Positions 1-8,955 of a DNA stretch of 64,000 nucleotides are shown one piece after another. Source of the stretch: Flavobacteriales bacterium (lineage in GTDB: Bacteria; Bacteroidota; Bacteroidia; JACJYZ01). The translations under genes and the position numbers were made by a program. The stretch spans positions 1,054,001-1,118,000 of the forward strand of contig JACJYZ010000002.1 of assembly GCA_020635855.1 (NCBI GenBank). Direction: 5' to 3'. Below the pieces are notes generated by a model. The model did not search any database, was not told where the DNA came from, and was given only the letters and a program-made list of their open reading frames with translations. Every line of letters begins with the position of its first letter. Position 1 is the stretch's first letter.

Positions 1-45
1 GTGGGATGAACTATAAACCTATCCCCGAACCCGACAGTATATGAG

Positions 46-1197
46 ATGACATACAGTTGGAGTGACATAGCGAAGGTCTTCTGCCTGTTGATCGTGTTCC
101 TGCTTTTGACCTGGTACCTGATCAGCAACGTTCAAAAGCGGGGATACAGGCTCAATTGGTTGAAGTGGTTGTTGCTGAACGGTTGGTTTTTTGCGGTGCT
201 GATTGTGGGAGGAGAGGCTGTTTGTAAGCTTTTGATCAAGGTACGGCCTTCGGGTTCCTCGGTAACCACATCCACCCGGGAAACCGGTGGCGTAAAAAAA
301 CTTCACTTGGAAAATGACTTGTTGGGCTATGTGATGAAACCCGATACATCCGTAACCTCTGTTTTGATATGGGGAAATGATACGGTTTGGAAAGCCCGGT
401 ACGCTACCGATGCATACGGACGTCGCCGTGTACCCCTGTCGGCGGATAGCTCACGAACAGGTACCATCCTGATGTTCGGTTGCTCAGTGACATTCGGGTC
501 CGGACTCAATGATGATGAAACATTGCCCTATTTCCTCGGTCTGAACATGAAGGATTATCAGGTATACAATTACGCAGACATGGGATATGGAACCCAGCAA
601 ATGCTGGCTATCCTTGAGAAAACAGATCTCCATACCCAGGTGTCGCTATCTTCGGAACCGCCTGTGCTGGTATACGTGTTCATAGATCCCCACATTGAAC
701 GGAACATAGGATCGATGTATGTATACAACAAGTGGGGATCCAACATGCCCTACTACGAAAGGAGTTCTGATGGCATACCCGTCAGGAAGGGTTCGTTCCG
801 GACCGGGCGGAAAGGACGATCATACTTCTACCATATATTGGGTAAAAGCAACATCGCCCGATTTTTGAATATCAACGAAATTCATAAAGTCAACCATGAT
901 GATTACATATTCACGGCCGATCTGATCGCGCGGGCTAGGGATCTGTTCAAAGAGCGGTATGGCAGCGACCGGTTCTACGTGATGATCGCAGCTGCATCTC
1001 TTCGGGATCCGACTTTCCCGGATGAATTGAAGGCACGGAATATTCGCTATTTCCGGTATGAAGACCGGCTCGAAGGCAACCGCGCCGACTACGAGTTTCC
1101 GCACGACGGACACCCCAACAGGAAATGGACCGAAGCAATCGCCGGTTTTCTGGCCGCTGATTTGAAACAGGAACTGAAGCACGCCGATTCGCCATGA
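46..1197 (+). CDS. Membrane-anchored SGNH/GDSL-like protein of a polysaccharide cluster
   Basis: 383 residues. Two hydrophobic segments (about 8-27 and 42-64) precede an extracytoplasmic domain. That domain contains GCSVTFGSG, with Ser147 where SGNH hydrolases carry the nucleophile (the usual GDS is GCS here), and a C-terminal FPHDGHPN that can supply the Asp354/His356 pair. SGNH proteins of this kind in exopolysaccharide clusters remove or transfer acyl groups on glycans, so an O-acetylesterase or O-acyltransferase role is inferred. The ATG at 46 is chosen because it precedes the first hydrophobic segment. The stop overlaps the next start (ATGA). An upstream gene may end at the TAA at 14-16 or the TGA at 7-9, but too little is visible to decide. 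The superfamily call is fairly safe; the substrate is unknown. Confidence 0.7.
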   Translation: MTYSWSDIAKVFCLLIVFLLLTWYLISNVQKRGYRLNWLKWLLLNGWFFAVLIVGGEAVCKLLIKVRPSGSSVTTSTRETGGVKKLHLENDLLGYVMKPDTSVTSVLIWGNDTVWKARYATDAYGRRRVPLSADSSRTGTILMFGCSVTFGSGLNDDETLPYFLGLNMKDYQVYNYADMGYGTQQMLAILEKTDLHTQVSLSSEPPVLVYVFIDPHIERNIGSMYVYNKWGSNMPYYERSSDGIPVRKGSFRTGRKGRSYFYHILGKSNIARFLNINEIHKVNHDDYIFTADLIARARDLFKERYGSDRFYVMIAAASLRDPTFPDELKARNIRYFRYEDRLEGNRADYEFPHDGHPNRKWTEAIAGFLAADLKQELKHADSP

Positions 1198-2558
1198 TGA
1201 ACGTGTTGTTTATCTCATACCAGTTCCCGCCCCTGAATGCGGGAGGTACGTTGCGACCAATGGCCTTCGCAAAGTATCTGCCTGACCATGGCATCATGCC
1301 CCTGGTGATCACCCTGGCACCTGACGACTACGGGAAGGTGTATGAAAAATACCAGACCGATCCTGCGATGTTTGAAGAGCTGCCCGTTCAGGTGCGGGAA
1401 CGGGTGACACCGGTCACAACAGAAAATGTACTCAACTACTACGGATCTCCCCTGAAGCGATTTGTAAATATCTACTTTGATGTGTACCGGGGTAAGGAGG
1501 GGGCAGCCTGGAAGCACCACTTTTACCGGGAGGCCGACCGGATGATCAAGGAGTTTCAACCACGCCTTGTGTTTGTTACCGCACCACCTTTCAGTATCAT
1601 ACCCCTCGCCGCCGGCGTTTGTGAAAAGCACCAACTTCCCCTGGTGCTTGATATGCGCGATGCTTGGACGTACTGGAACATGACGCCTTACGGTTCATAT
1701 CTGCACTATGTGCGTACCAAAGCCAATGAACAGGCAGCATTCCGACAGGCAACAGCCGTTATCGGTACATCCCGCCAGACCATCGATGATTGGAAATATC
1801 TGTTCCCTGATATGCCTGCCGGGAAGTTCAATTACATTCCGAATGGGTATGATGCCGATCAGAACGGAACACAGCCGGCAGCGGTGGTTAACTTGCCGCC
1901 CGACCCGCCCGTGTTCAGGATGACGTATATCGGTAGTTTCTATTATGCTCCCGAAAGCCGAAACATGATGATGTTGCCATGGTGGCGTAAAAGGGGACAT
2001 AAAATGCTTCAATACTCGCCCAGGAAACAAGATTGGTTATACCGGTCTCCCTATTTCATTTTTAAAACAGTCAGGGAATTGCTCAAGCTGGCACCACACT
2101 GGGAAACCAGGTTGAAACTTTCTTTCGCAGGGAAAAAGGAACCCTGGTTTGATGAAATGGTGCGGACATTCGGACTGGAACACGTGGTGGAGCATCTGGG
2201 GTTCTTGCCCCGGGAAGCATGTGTTCGCCTCGAAAAAGAATCAGATGTGCTGCTCATCACTTCAGCCAAAGTGTTAGGCGGGCGGGATTGCTTCATTGCC
2301 GGTAAAACTTTTGAATACCTGCAGGCAGATAAACCTGTATTCGCCTTTACCCCTGAAGGTGCGCAAAAAGATCTTTTGGCCGCGTCCGGTAGGGCGGTTA
2401 TTTTTGACCCCGATGCTTGTGAGCAGGCAGCGAAGCAAATGCTTAACATACTCGAAGAAGGCATTGAGTTGCGTTCAGACCCTGCATTCATGGAAAGTCA
2501 TACCCGCAGAGAACTAACCGGTCAGCTCGCTGCGCTGATGAAACGAATTGCGCCATAA
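1194..2558 (+). CDS. Glycosyltransferase, GT4-like (GT-B fold)
   Basis: 454 residues, cytosolic. The N-terminus (MNVLFISYQFPPLNAGG) is the typical GT4 opening with the glycine loop that contacts the acceptor. The C-terminal half carries the nucleotide-sugar part, around LGFLPREACVRLEKESDVLL and later IAGKTFEYLQADKPVFA, which corresponds to the usual E-x7-E region of retaining GT-B enzymes. The start overlaps the preceding stop by four bases, so translation is probably coupled. It should add one sugar to the lipid-linked repeat unit. Donor and linkage cannot be read from the sequence. Confidence 0.82.
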   Translation: MMNVLFISYQFPPLNAGGTLRPMAFAKYLPDHGIMPLVITLAPDDYGKVYEKYQTDPAMFEELPVQVRERVTPVTTENVLNYYGSPLKRFVNIYFDVYRGKEGAAWKHHFYREADRMIKEFQPRLVFVTAPPFSIIPLAAGVCEKHQLPLVLDMRDAWTYWNMTPYGSYLHYVRTKANEQAAFRQATAVIGTSRQTIDDWKYLFPDMPAGKFNYIPNGYDADQNGTQPAAVVNLPPDPPVFRMTYIGSFYYAPESRNMMMLPWWRKRGHKMLQYSPRKQDWLYRSPYFIFKTVRELLKLAPHWETRLKLSFAGKKEPWFDEMVRTFGLEHVVEHLGFLPREACVRLEKESDVLLITSAKVLGGRDCFIAGKTFEYLQADKPVFAFTPEGAQKDLLAASGRAVIFDPDACEQAAKQMLNILEEGIELRSDPAFMESHTRRELTGQLAALMKRIAP

Positions 2559-2560
2559 GG

Positions 2561-3451
2561 ATGCTGCCAAATGTTGTCGTAATAGGAGCCCAGAAAGCCG
2601 GTACAACCACACTGTACGAATGGTTGGCCACGCATCCCGGTATCTACCTGGCCCCCTCCAAAGAAGTGCATTTTTTTGATCGGGATGCCAACTACAATCA
2701 AGGTCCGGAGTGGTATGAACAACACTTTTCAGGTGCTGCCGGGTACCGTGTAGTGGGAGAAGTCACGCCCGACTACATGCAGTATGATTATGTGCCCGGA
2801 CGGATGTTTAAGGTGCTGGGGCCGCAAGTCAAGCTGGTGATGCTTTTGAGAAACCCGGTGGCGCGCGCTTATTCCCAATTTAATTTTCACAAGATGCACG
2901 GGGTGGAAAAACGGAAGTCTTTCGAACAGGCCCTCGAATCATATAAGCCCGGAGGAGCATGCGACAGGTTCACCCATTGGTTTGATCCTTCCTATTATGT
3001 GGAACGCAGCCGTTACCATGAGCGCATCACCCGCTTTCTTGAGTACTTCCCGAAAGAGCAAATATTCGTTGGTATCTTTGAAGAAATGTTCGGCCCCGGA
3101 GCCGGCAGTGATACCTTGCAGAGACTGCTGGCATTCCTTGGTGCGGAGGCCTTTATTCCCCAACAGGAAGTTCATGCCAATGCAACGGTGGTGAAAACCG
3201 GACTGGACCGATGGATGCAAGCTTTCGGCGGAAAGGCAGGGTTAACCGGGTTGGTGAAGAAGGGGTTGTCCGAAAAAAACTACTCGAGGCTGAAGGCACG
3301 CATTCACGGTATGACCCGGTATAGCCCTCCCGGATTGAAGCCGGAAGTGAAAACACAACTCATGCAACGCTATTTTATGGATGATATCCGGCAGCTGGAA
3401 CAATGGCTGGAACGGGATTTGAGCATTTGGTATGGAAAGGCAGCCAGATAG
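2561..3451 (+). CDS. Sulfotransferase domain protein (PAPS-dependent)
   Basis: 296 residues. The 5'-phosphosulfate loop is GAQKAGTTTLYEWL near residues 8-21. The 3'-phosphate motif is RNPVARAYSQFNFH near 98-111. A GEVTPDYM segment lies between them, as in heparan-sulfate-type (NDST/HS3ST-like) and bacterial carbohydrate sulfotransferases. It would transfer sulfate from PAPS to a sugar hydroxyl or amine in the cytosol. It starts two bases after the upstream gene and overlaps the next by 20 bases, which places it firmly in the polysaccharide operon. The product is therefore probably sulfated, as is common in marine Bacteroidota, though the acceptor is unknown. Confidence 0.88.
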   Translation: MLPNVVVIGAQKAGTTTLYEWLATHPGIYLAPSKEVHFFDRDANYNQGPEWYEQHFSGAAGYRVVGEVTPDYMQYDYVPGRMFKVLGPQVKLVMLLRNPVARAYSQFNFHKMHGVEKRKSFEQALESYKPGGACDRFTHWFDPSYYVERSRYHERITRFLEYFPKEQIFVGIFEEMFGPGAGSDTLQRLLAFLGAEAFIPQQEVHANATVVKTGLDRWMQAFGGKAGLTGLVKKGLSEKNYSRLKARIHGMTRYSPPGLKPEVKTQLMQRYFMDDIRQLEQWLERDLSIWYGKAAR

Positions 3452-4682
3452 GAAACCACAAATATTGCTGATCACCACAGCCAACCTTGCCTCCAATCCA
3501 CGGCTACTGAAAGAGTATATAGCACTTTCAGGAACAGGTCGCTATGATGTATATGTGATAGGCTTCGACCTGGATAACTGGACCCGCCAGGTGGAAACGC
3601 AGGTACGCACCCGGTACAACGTTTCGCGTATCAAATACCTGCAGGCAGGCCGAAGCCCCCTATGGCCTTGGTTGGTTGCTACCGGTGTTCAGTTCCTCGC
3701 CCGCATCCTCGCCCGGGTTGTTCCTGCAAATCTTCGGATGCAGGCACTGGCTGCCAATAAGCTCACTTTTCGACTGATGCGTGGTCTGAAACACATGCCG
3801 GAGAAATTCGATGTGGTGATCGCTCATAACCTGGGTGCATGGTATCCGGCCTACCGGTTGTCCCGGAAGTCGGGCAGCCGCCTGGTAATCGACGTGGAAG
3901 ATTATCATCCGGGAGAACGTGTGGAACACCGCCCGCAGGAAGAAAGAAAACGCAGGGAGTTCCTGATGCGAACCTTGTTGCCAAAGGCCGGATATGTGTA
4001 CTTCGCTTCTCCACTGATTGAAGGGGAAACCCTTGGGTTGACAGGAAAGCTCAAACACCATGCGGTCATCAACAACTGTTTTCCCAAGGGCGAGTTCATG
4101 TCTTCCGGACAGTCTGCCAATGAACAAAGGATCCGGTTGGTGTGGTTCTCCCAGAACATCAGCGGTGGGCGCGGACTCGAAATGGTGATTGGAGCACTGA
4201 AGGCATATGCGGATCAATATCACCTGCACCTGATCGGGCACCTGGATCCGACTTTCAATGATGAATGGGTGAGGCCGAATGCAGAACTGATCACCACCGA
4301 ACCACCACTCCCGCAGGCTGAACTTCATCAAAGGCTCACGGCATTCGATGTGGGACTTGCGGTGGAAATGGATACCGCCGACCTGAACCGACAGATCTGC
4401 CTCACCAATAAAATATTTGCCTATTATCAGGCGGGGCTATTTATCTTAGCCACCGATACGCGGGCGCAGCGCCTATTCCTGGACCGGAAAAAAGGGCACG
4501 GTCAGGTGTGTGCACAAACCCCGGAAGGCTTTTCTCATGCATTTCATCAGATAGGAGACGCTATCGGATCCATTCGTAAGGATCAACACAACCGTTGGCA
4601 GGAAGCGCAGGGGCATGCATGGGAAGAAGAGCAGAAGAAGTTATTGGATATCATTGCAAAGCTTACAACTGATCATGCATAA
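3432..4682 (+). CDS. Glycosyltransferase, GT4-like
   Basis: 416 residues. The opening (QILLITTANLASNPRLLKE) matches the N-terminal Rossmann half of GT-B enzymes. A central segment (FDVVIAHNLGAWYPAYRLS) and an acidic loop (VIDVEDYHPGE) resemble enzymes acting on undecaprenyl-linked oligosaccharides. The C-terminal half has LVWFSQNISGGRGLEMVI and a LTNKIFAYYQAGLFILATD donor-binding segment. The ATG at 3432 overlaps the sulfotransferase gene by 20 bases, and the 3' end overlaps the next gene by 8. Family assignment is good; sugar specificity is unknown. Confidence 0.78.
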   Translation: MERQPDRKPQILLITTANLASNPRLLKEYIALSGTGRYDVYVIGFDLDNWTRQVETQVRTRYNVSRIKYLQAGRSPLWPWLVATGVQFLARILARVVPANLRMQALAANKLTFRLMRGLKHMPEKFDVVIAHNLGAWYPAYRLSRKSGSRLVIDVEDYHPGERVEHRPQEERKRREFLMRTLLPKAGYVYFASPLIEGETLGLTGKLKHHAVINNCFPKGEFMSSGQSANEQRIRLVWFSQNISGGRGLEMVIGALKAYADQYHLHLIGHLDPTFNDEWVRPNAELITTEPPLPQAELHQRLTAFDVGLAVEMDTADLNRQICLTNKIFAYYQAGLFILATDTRAQRLFLDRKKGHGQVCAQTPEGFSHAFHQIGDAIGSIRKDQHNRWQEAQGHAWEEEQKKLLDIIAKLTTDHA

Positions 4683-5991
4683 AAGAAAACTGCTGATCCT
4701 TTACCCGCACTGGCCACCATCCAACCTGGCCGGTGTACACCGACCTCGCCTGATCGCCAATTTTATGGATCAACTGGGCTGGGATGTGACCGTGCTTACC
4801 GTAGACCATACATTTTATGACGAATCACCCGATTGGGACATGTGCAAGTTGGTGAACCCTGCTGTTCAGGTTTACTATACGCGGGCCCGGCCCGTGAAAA
4901 GCAAGCGCAGATGGATCGGTGATATCGGTATCAGGGCGTTCCGCTATCTCGAGAAGGAGGGCAGAAAACTCATTGAAGAACAAAAACCCGATTTTTTGTG
5001 GATTCCCATTCCTTCATTCTATGCGGCTTTGCTTGGCAGGAGGTTGCATGACCAAACCGGTATCCCATACGGAATCGACTATATCGACCCCTGGGTGGAT
5101 GGTTTTACAGATGCCCGCAAACGCCTCTCAAAAGGTTGGTTGAGCAACCAGGTGGCCAGGGTGCTGGAACCGTACGCCGTTCGAAAAGCCAGCCTGATCA
5201 GCGGGGTATCTGAAGCGTATTATATGCCCGTGATCGAACGGAACTTTCCCAAAGGTGTAACACACGTAGCGATGCCTTATGGTTTTGATCCGCACGATCA
5301 CCAGGTGGAAAAAGAAGGGGTGGAGTTTCCATGGTCGAAGGATGAGAAAGTGGTGCCGGTGGTGTATGCCGGTGCGTTTCTGCCCAAGTCGCATTATTTC
5401 ATGGACCTCTTCTGGAAGGTGTTGAGCCGTCTGAAAGATTCCGGCCAGCTGCCACCGAACTGGCATTTTTATTTTCTGGGAACCGGCGCCTATACGGGTA
5501 AATCCATTGCAGACTATGCCGCCGATCACCGGATGAACGATCATGTTACCGAAATAAGAACCAGGTTTCCTTTTCTGGATATACAAGCCATGTTGCGGAA
5601 TGCTGCAGGGGTACTGGTGATCGGTAGCACCGAAAGGCATTATACCGCCTCCAAAACTTTTCAATCCTTGCTTTCCCGAAAGCCCGTGTTTGCCATCTTT
5701 CATGAAGCAAGTTCCGCTGCTGCGATCATGAAGGAGTGCAACGCAGATGCCTACCTGGTGGAATACAAGGAAAATGAAAATGCCGAACCTTTCACGACAA
5801 GGCTTGAACAGGGCCTGCTCGCCTACTGCCAGCGAACACATACGTGGAATCCTGATTTGAAAGCATTGGATAAATACTCGTCACTTCAATCGGCGAAAGC
5901 ACTCGTTGATGCCATGGATCGTGTGTTGGGCGCAACTGGCAAAAACCCGGCCACCGCAAGTAACAAGGTTGAAGCCATTCATGGGGCATAA
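4675..5991 (+). CDS. Glycosyltransferase, GT4-like
   Basis: 438 residues from the ATG at 4675, chosen because MHKRKLLILYPHWPPSNLAG aligns with the opening of the paralogue at 1194. An in-frame ATG at 4615 would add 20 residues inside the upstream gene and looks spurious. The layout follows the paralogue: N-terminal acceptor half, a GIDYIDPWVDG segment, a donor half with VVYAGAFLPKSHYFM, and a terminal TASKTFQSLLSRKPVFAIF. The Asp-rich DYIDPW loop parallels the LDMRDAW loop of the 1194 protein, so the two may be duplicates with different sugars. The start overlaps the upstream stop (ATGCATAA). Confidence 0.8.
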   Translation: MHKRKLLILYPHWPPSNLAGVHRPRLIANFMDQLGWDVTVLTVDHTFYDESPDWDMCKLVNPAVQVYYTRARPVKSKRRWIGDIGIRAFRYLEKEGRKLIEEQKPDFLWIPIPSFYAALLGRRLHDQTGIPYGIDYIDPWVDGFTDARKRLSKGWLSNQVARVLEPYAVRKASLISGVSEAYYMPVIERNFPKGVTHVAMPYGFDPHDHQVEKEGVEFPWSKDEKVVPVVYAGAFLPKSHYFMDLFWKVLSRLKDSGQLPPNWHFYFLGTGAYTGKSIADYAADHRMNDHVTEIRTRFPFLDIQAMLRNAAGVLVIGSTERHYTASKTFQSLLSRKPVFAIFHEASSAAAIMKECNADAYLVEYKENENAEPFTTRLEQGLLAYCQRTHTWNPDLKALDKYSSLQSAKALVDAMDRVLGATGKNPATASNKVEAIHGA

Positions 5992-6045
5992 GGGATCATA
6001 CCGGATCAGTAACGTGAGGATGGTGAACCGCGATCGCATACGTAT

Positions 6046-6960
6046 ATGAAGACAGCGGTTTTTGCGAAATTACCCAGGGCCGGCCTCGGGAACAAGTTGC
6101 TGGTATGGGCACGTGCCTATGCATTTGCATGTCGGCATAACCTGCCTTTGTATACGTTTAACTGGACAACCCTCCACCTCGGACCCTGGCTGAGAAGGGA
6201 AAAGCACAAACGGTACTACCGCACTTATTTCAAAGATCCTGAAGGGGCCAACCGAAACCGGTTCCTTTGGGCAAGGTTAGCTGGAAAATTGATTCCGGAG
6301 CCGGACATGGAAACACCTGTGGATGCGGTACAAAAACAGGTGTTTGTGTTCAGTAGGGTGTTATATTGGCAGCATGCCTTCGACGGACTCAAGCCCTACC
6401 GGGAACAAATCCGACAATATATGGGGAAACACCTCGTGGCCGACAGCATCCTGATGCAACTGGCCAATGCACCCACGCCGGTGGTGGCTGTGCATATCCG
6501 CATGGGCGACTTCCGCCGGATACCGGAAGGGGAATCCATGCAGGGGAATCACAACGCACGCACACCGTTGTCTTACTTCAGCCAAATGATACATGCCATT
6601 CGTTCGGTTGCCGGCAGCGACCTGCCCGTTACACTTTTCAGTGACGGGTACGATGACGAGTTGAAGGAGATACTGCAGATACCCGATGTGCAAAGAGCAA
6701 CACCGATGTCAGATATTGCCGAGTTATTGCTGATGAGCAGAAGTAAGGTCATTGTGCCCTCGGCAAGCAGTACCTTTAGTTTGTGGGCCGGTTTTCTGTC
6801 GGATGCGATCCTGTTTCAGCATCCTGATCACTACCTGCGAAGCATTCGACCGGAAGCATCCAATGAAAAGCACTGGGAAGGCGCCGTTGGAACAGATCCC
6901 GCTCAATGGCCCGAACAACTCACGCGGCAGCTGCGGTCAATCTCTCCCGGTACCGCATAG
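6046..6960 (+). CDS. GT11-type glycosyltransferase (alpha-1,2-fucosyltransferase-like)
   Basis: 304 residues. An N-terminal GLGNKLLVWARAYAFA segment and VAVHIRMGDFR (His150-x-Arg152-x-Gly154-Asp155) are the hallmarks of the GT11/alpha-1,2-fucosyltransferase superfamily, where the H-x-R-x-D stretch binds GDP-fucose. A C-terminal VPSASSTFSLWAGFLS matches the later family motif. It probably adds fucose or a related deoxy sugar to the repeat unit. It lies 54 bases after the previous gene, so expression is likely shared. The next gene begins 106 bases further on, the largest gap in this cluster. Confidence 0.75.
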   Translation: MKTAVFAKLPRAGLGNKLLVWARAYAFACRHNLPLYTFNWTTLHLGPWLRREKHKRYYRTYFKDPEGANRNRFLWARLAGKLIPEPDMETPVDAVQKQVFVFSRVLYWQHAFDGLKPYREQIRQYMGKHLVADSILMQLANAPTPVVAVHIRMGDFRRIPEGESMQGNHNARTPLSYFSQMIHAIRSVAGSDLPVTLFSDGYDDELKEILQIPDVQRATPMSDIAELLLMSRSKVIVPSASSTFSLWAGFLSDAILFQHPDHYLRSIRPEASNEKHWEGAVGTDPAQWPEQLTRQLRSISPGTA

Positions 6961-7020
6961 CTTGGTGCGGCGCAGAGGTGAATCCCTTGTTGACAAGCCC
7001 GCACATCGGTGAGGTTTTAG

Positions 7021-7028
7021 TATCTTTC
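7021..7028 (+). promoter_or_regulatory. Possible internal -7 box (TATCTTTC)
   Basis: TATCTTTC differs by one base from the TAnnTTTG boxes seen before several other genes here. It sits 38 bases before the TTG start of the FkbM gene, in the largest gap of the cluster. No good -33 TTTG is seen at the right distance, so this is a weak call. Confidence 0.25.
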
Positions 7029-7066
7029 CCCATCCTTAGTTCGCACTTACTTTTAATCACAGGTAC

Positions 7067-7807
7067 TTGAAAAATCAGTTGAATAAATACCTCCGGAAAT
7101 TTGGTGTTGAGATTCACGGAGTGGGTTACCTGAAGAAGCTTAAGAAACAAGACTTTCTTCAGGATGCCTTTGCAGTACAAAAAGAACTTTTTGGTTCCCG
7201 GAAGGTGCATACCATACTGGATGTGGGTGCACATATGGGGCTGACAGCAAAAAAGTATGCCCAACTTTTTCCGGAGGCGAAAATATATGCGGTGGAACCA
7301 TTTGTGCCCTCTTTTGAAACGCTTTCGGCCAATGTCCAGGACATACCCGCGGTTACACCCTTGAACAATGCAGTCACCGATAAAAACGAAACCGTTACCC
7401 TGCACGTCAACAAAAAACACGATACCAACTTCCTGCTGGCGTCCAATCAGGCAGGTATTTCCGCTGACAAGCTGGTTGAAACTGTCAGCACCCAGGATGT
7501 GGAAGGAATCACCATTGATCGGTTGGCCAAAGAACACGGACTTTCCCGTATCGATATCCTGAAGATGGATATCCAGGGAGGCGAACTGAATGCGCTGAAG
7601 GGTACTACCAACCTGTTGCCAACCATCTCACTGATCTACACGGAAGTTTATTTTATTCAGCAATACAAAGAACAACCTCACTTCGTGGACATTTATCAAT
7701 ACTTGCGAGGATTCGGTTTTGAATTACAGGATTTGTATGATCCTTATTACAATGGTAAAAAGCTGGTGTGGGGTGATGCCATTTTTACCGGGCCTAACTT
7801 CTTATAA
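7067..7807 (+). CDS. FkbM-family SAM-dependent methyltransferase
   Basis: 246 residues. The SAM-binding motif TILDVGAHMGLTAKKYAQLF is followed by AKIYAVEPFVPSFETL and later DILKMDIQGGELNALKGT, the standard FkbM signature. It probably O-methylates a sugar of the glycan. The only plausible start is TTG at 7067: no in-frame ATG precedes the SAM motif, and the open frame begins just before it. It is followed after 8 bases by the next glycosyltransferase, which has an AAGGAG ribosome-binding site overlapping this gene's stop. Family assignment is firm; the target is unknown. Confidence 0.88.
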   Translation: MKNQLNKYLRKFGVEIHGVGYLKKLKKQDFLQDAFAVQKELFGSRKVHTILDVGAHMGLTAKKYAQLFPEAKIYAVEPFVPSFETLSANVQDIPAVTPLNNAVTDKNETVTLHVNKKHDTNFLLASNQAGISADKLVETVSTQDVEGITIDRLAKEHGLSRIDILKMDIQGGELNALKGTTNLLPTISLIYTEVYFIQQYKEQPHFVDIYQYLRGFGFELQDLYDPYYNGKKLVWGDAIFTGPNFL

Positions 7808-7815
7808 GGAGATCT

Positions 7816-8955
7816 ATGCCCAGGCTGGTCATCGTTGTTTCGCACCCCATTCAGTACTATGCACCGCTGTTTCGTTATCTCAGTCGGTCATTGGACCTGG
7901 TGGTCTTGTATTGCGCACAACCTGATTCGGCTTTGCAGGGTAAAGATGGCTTTGGAATTGCGTTCAGATGGGACGTAGATCTGTTGGACGGATATGCCCA
8001 TGAGTTCCTGGAAAATAAGGCCACACATCCATCTCTTTCCTCTTTTTCAGGTTGCGATACACCCCAGATAGGCGCAGCCATTCAACGGCTTCAGGCCACG
8101 CATGTGCTGATCTTCGGGTGGTATCTGAAATCGTACTGGCAGGCATATTTCCATTGCCTGCGACATCGGATACCCATGGGTGTGCGAGGTGACAGCCAGG
8201 AGAATCCGCATGAGAACAAACAGAAAAAATTCCTGAAGAGAATTCTTTATCCATTGTTCGTGAGAAGATATCACACGATCTTTTATGTAGGAAAACGCAA
8301 CCTGGCATATATGAGAATGATGGGAGCTCGAAACCGTCAGCTCGTATATTCCCCCCACGCAATTGATCAGGAGTTCTGGAAGCTTCAGGAAGAACCCAAA
8401 GACAAGACAGGCCGGCGTCCGGTGTTTCTATGGGTGGCCAAATTCATTGATAAGAAGCGCCCGCACGATGTGATAGATGCATTCAGAATGTTTACTGGAA
8501 ACCATGCGGATGCCGAACTTTGGATGGTTGGTACAGGCCCTCTCCTGGAATCATGCCGGGATGCCTGCAGGGATCTGCCGGGTGTGAAGTTTCTGGGATT
8601 CAAAAATCAAACGGAGCTTAGGGCAATCTATCCCCGGGCTCATGCAATTGTGTTGAGTAGTGATTACGGCGAAACGTGGGGGTTGGTGGTGAACGAAGCC
8701 ATGTCCATGGGCATTCCCGCTATTGTTAGTGACGCTTGCGGATGTGCTGAAGATATGGTGGACGATGGTCGCACAGGGTTTGTGTACCCGCTTGGAAATG
8801 TACATGCGCTTAGTGATCGCATGCAACAACTGTTTGAACAATACAAGACTCCCCGATGGAGCGAAGAAGGCATTCGGGAACGATGCCGTATTCATTCTTT
8901 TCAAACCATTGCAAAAGGGATTCAGGCATTTGTAGGAGAGGAGGGCACTGCATGA
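7816..8955 (+). CDS. Glycosyltransferase family 4 protein
   Basis: 379 residues. The opening PRLVIVVSHPIQYYAPLFR is typical of a GT4 subgroup found in exopolysaccharide clusters. The donor domain is classical: FLWVAKFIDKKRPHDVIDAF, then VGTGPLLESCR, then SSDYGETWGLVVNEAMSMG containing the E-x7-E motif, then IVSDACGCAEDMV. An AAGGAG sequence at 7805-7810 is an unusually good Shine-Dalgarno site for this phylum and supports the ATG at 7816. The 3' end overlaps the polymerase gene (ATGA). Confidence 0.88.
   Translation: MPRLVIVVSHPIQYYAPLFRYLSRSLDLVVLYCAQPDSALQGKDGFGIAFRWDVDLLDGYAHEFLENKATHPSLSSFSGCDTPQIGAAIQRLQATHVLIFGWYLKSYWQAYFHCLRHRIPMGVRGDSQENPHENKQKKFLKRILYPLFVRRYHTIFYVGKRNLAYMRMMGARNRQLVYSPHAIDQEFWKLQEEPKDKTGRRPVFLWVAKFIDKKRPHDVIDAFRMFTGNHADAELWMVGTGPLLESCRDACRDLPGVKFLGFKNQTELRAIYPRAHAIVLSSDYGETWGLVVNEAMSMGIPAIVSDACGCAEDMVDDGRTGFVYPLGNVHALSDRMQQLFEQYKTPRWSEEGIRERCRIHSFQTIAKGIQAFVGEEGTA

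Noticed and set aside
3660..5841. Long minus-strand frames (3660-4331 and 5128-5841) opposite two glycosyltransferase genes
   Set aside because: Both are shadows of conserved GT-B genes in an operon with overlapping starts and stops.
6961..7066. Possible tRNA or small RNA in the 106-base gap of the polysaccharide cluster
   Set aside because: No cloverleaf pairing, no CCA end and no hairpin followed by a T-run could be drawn.
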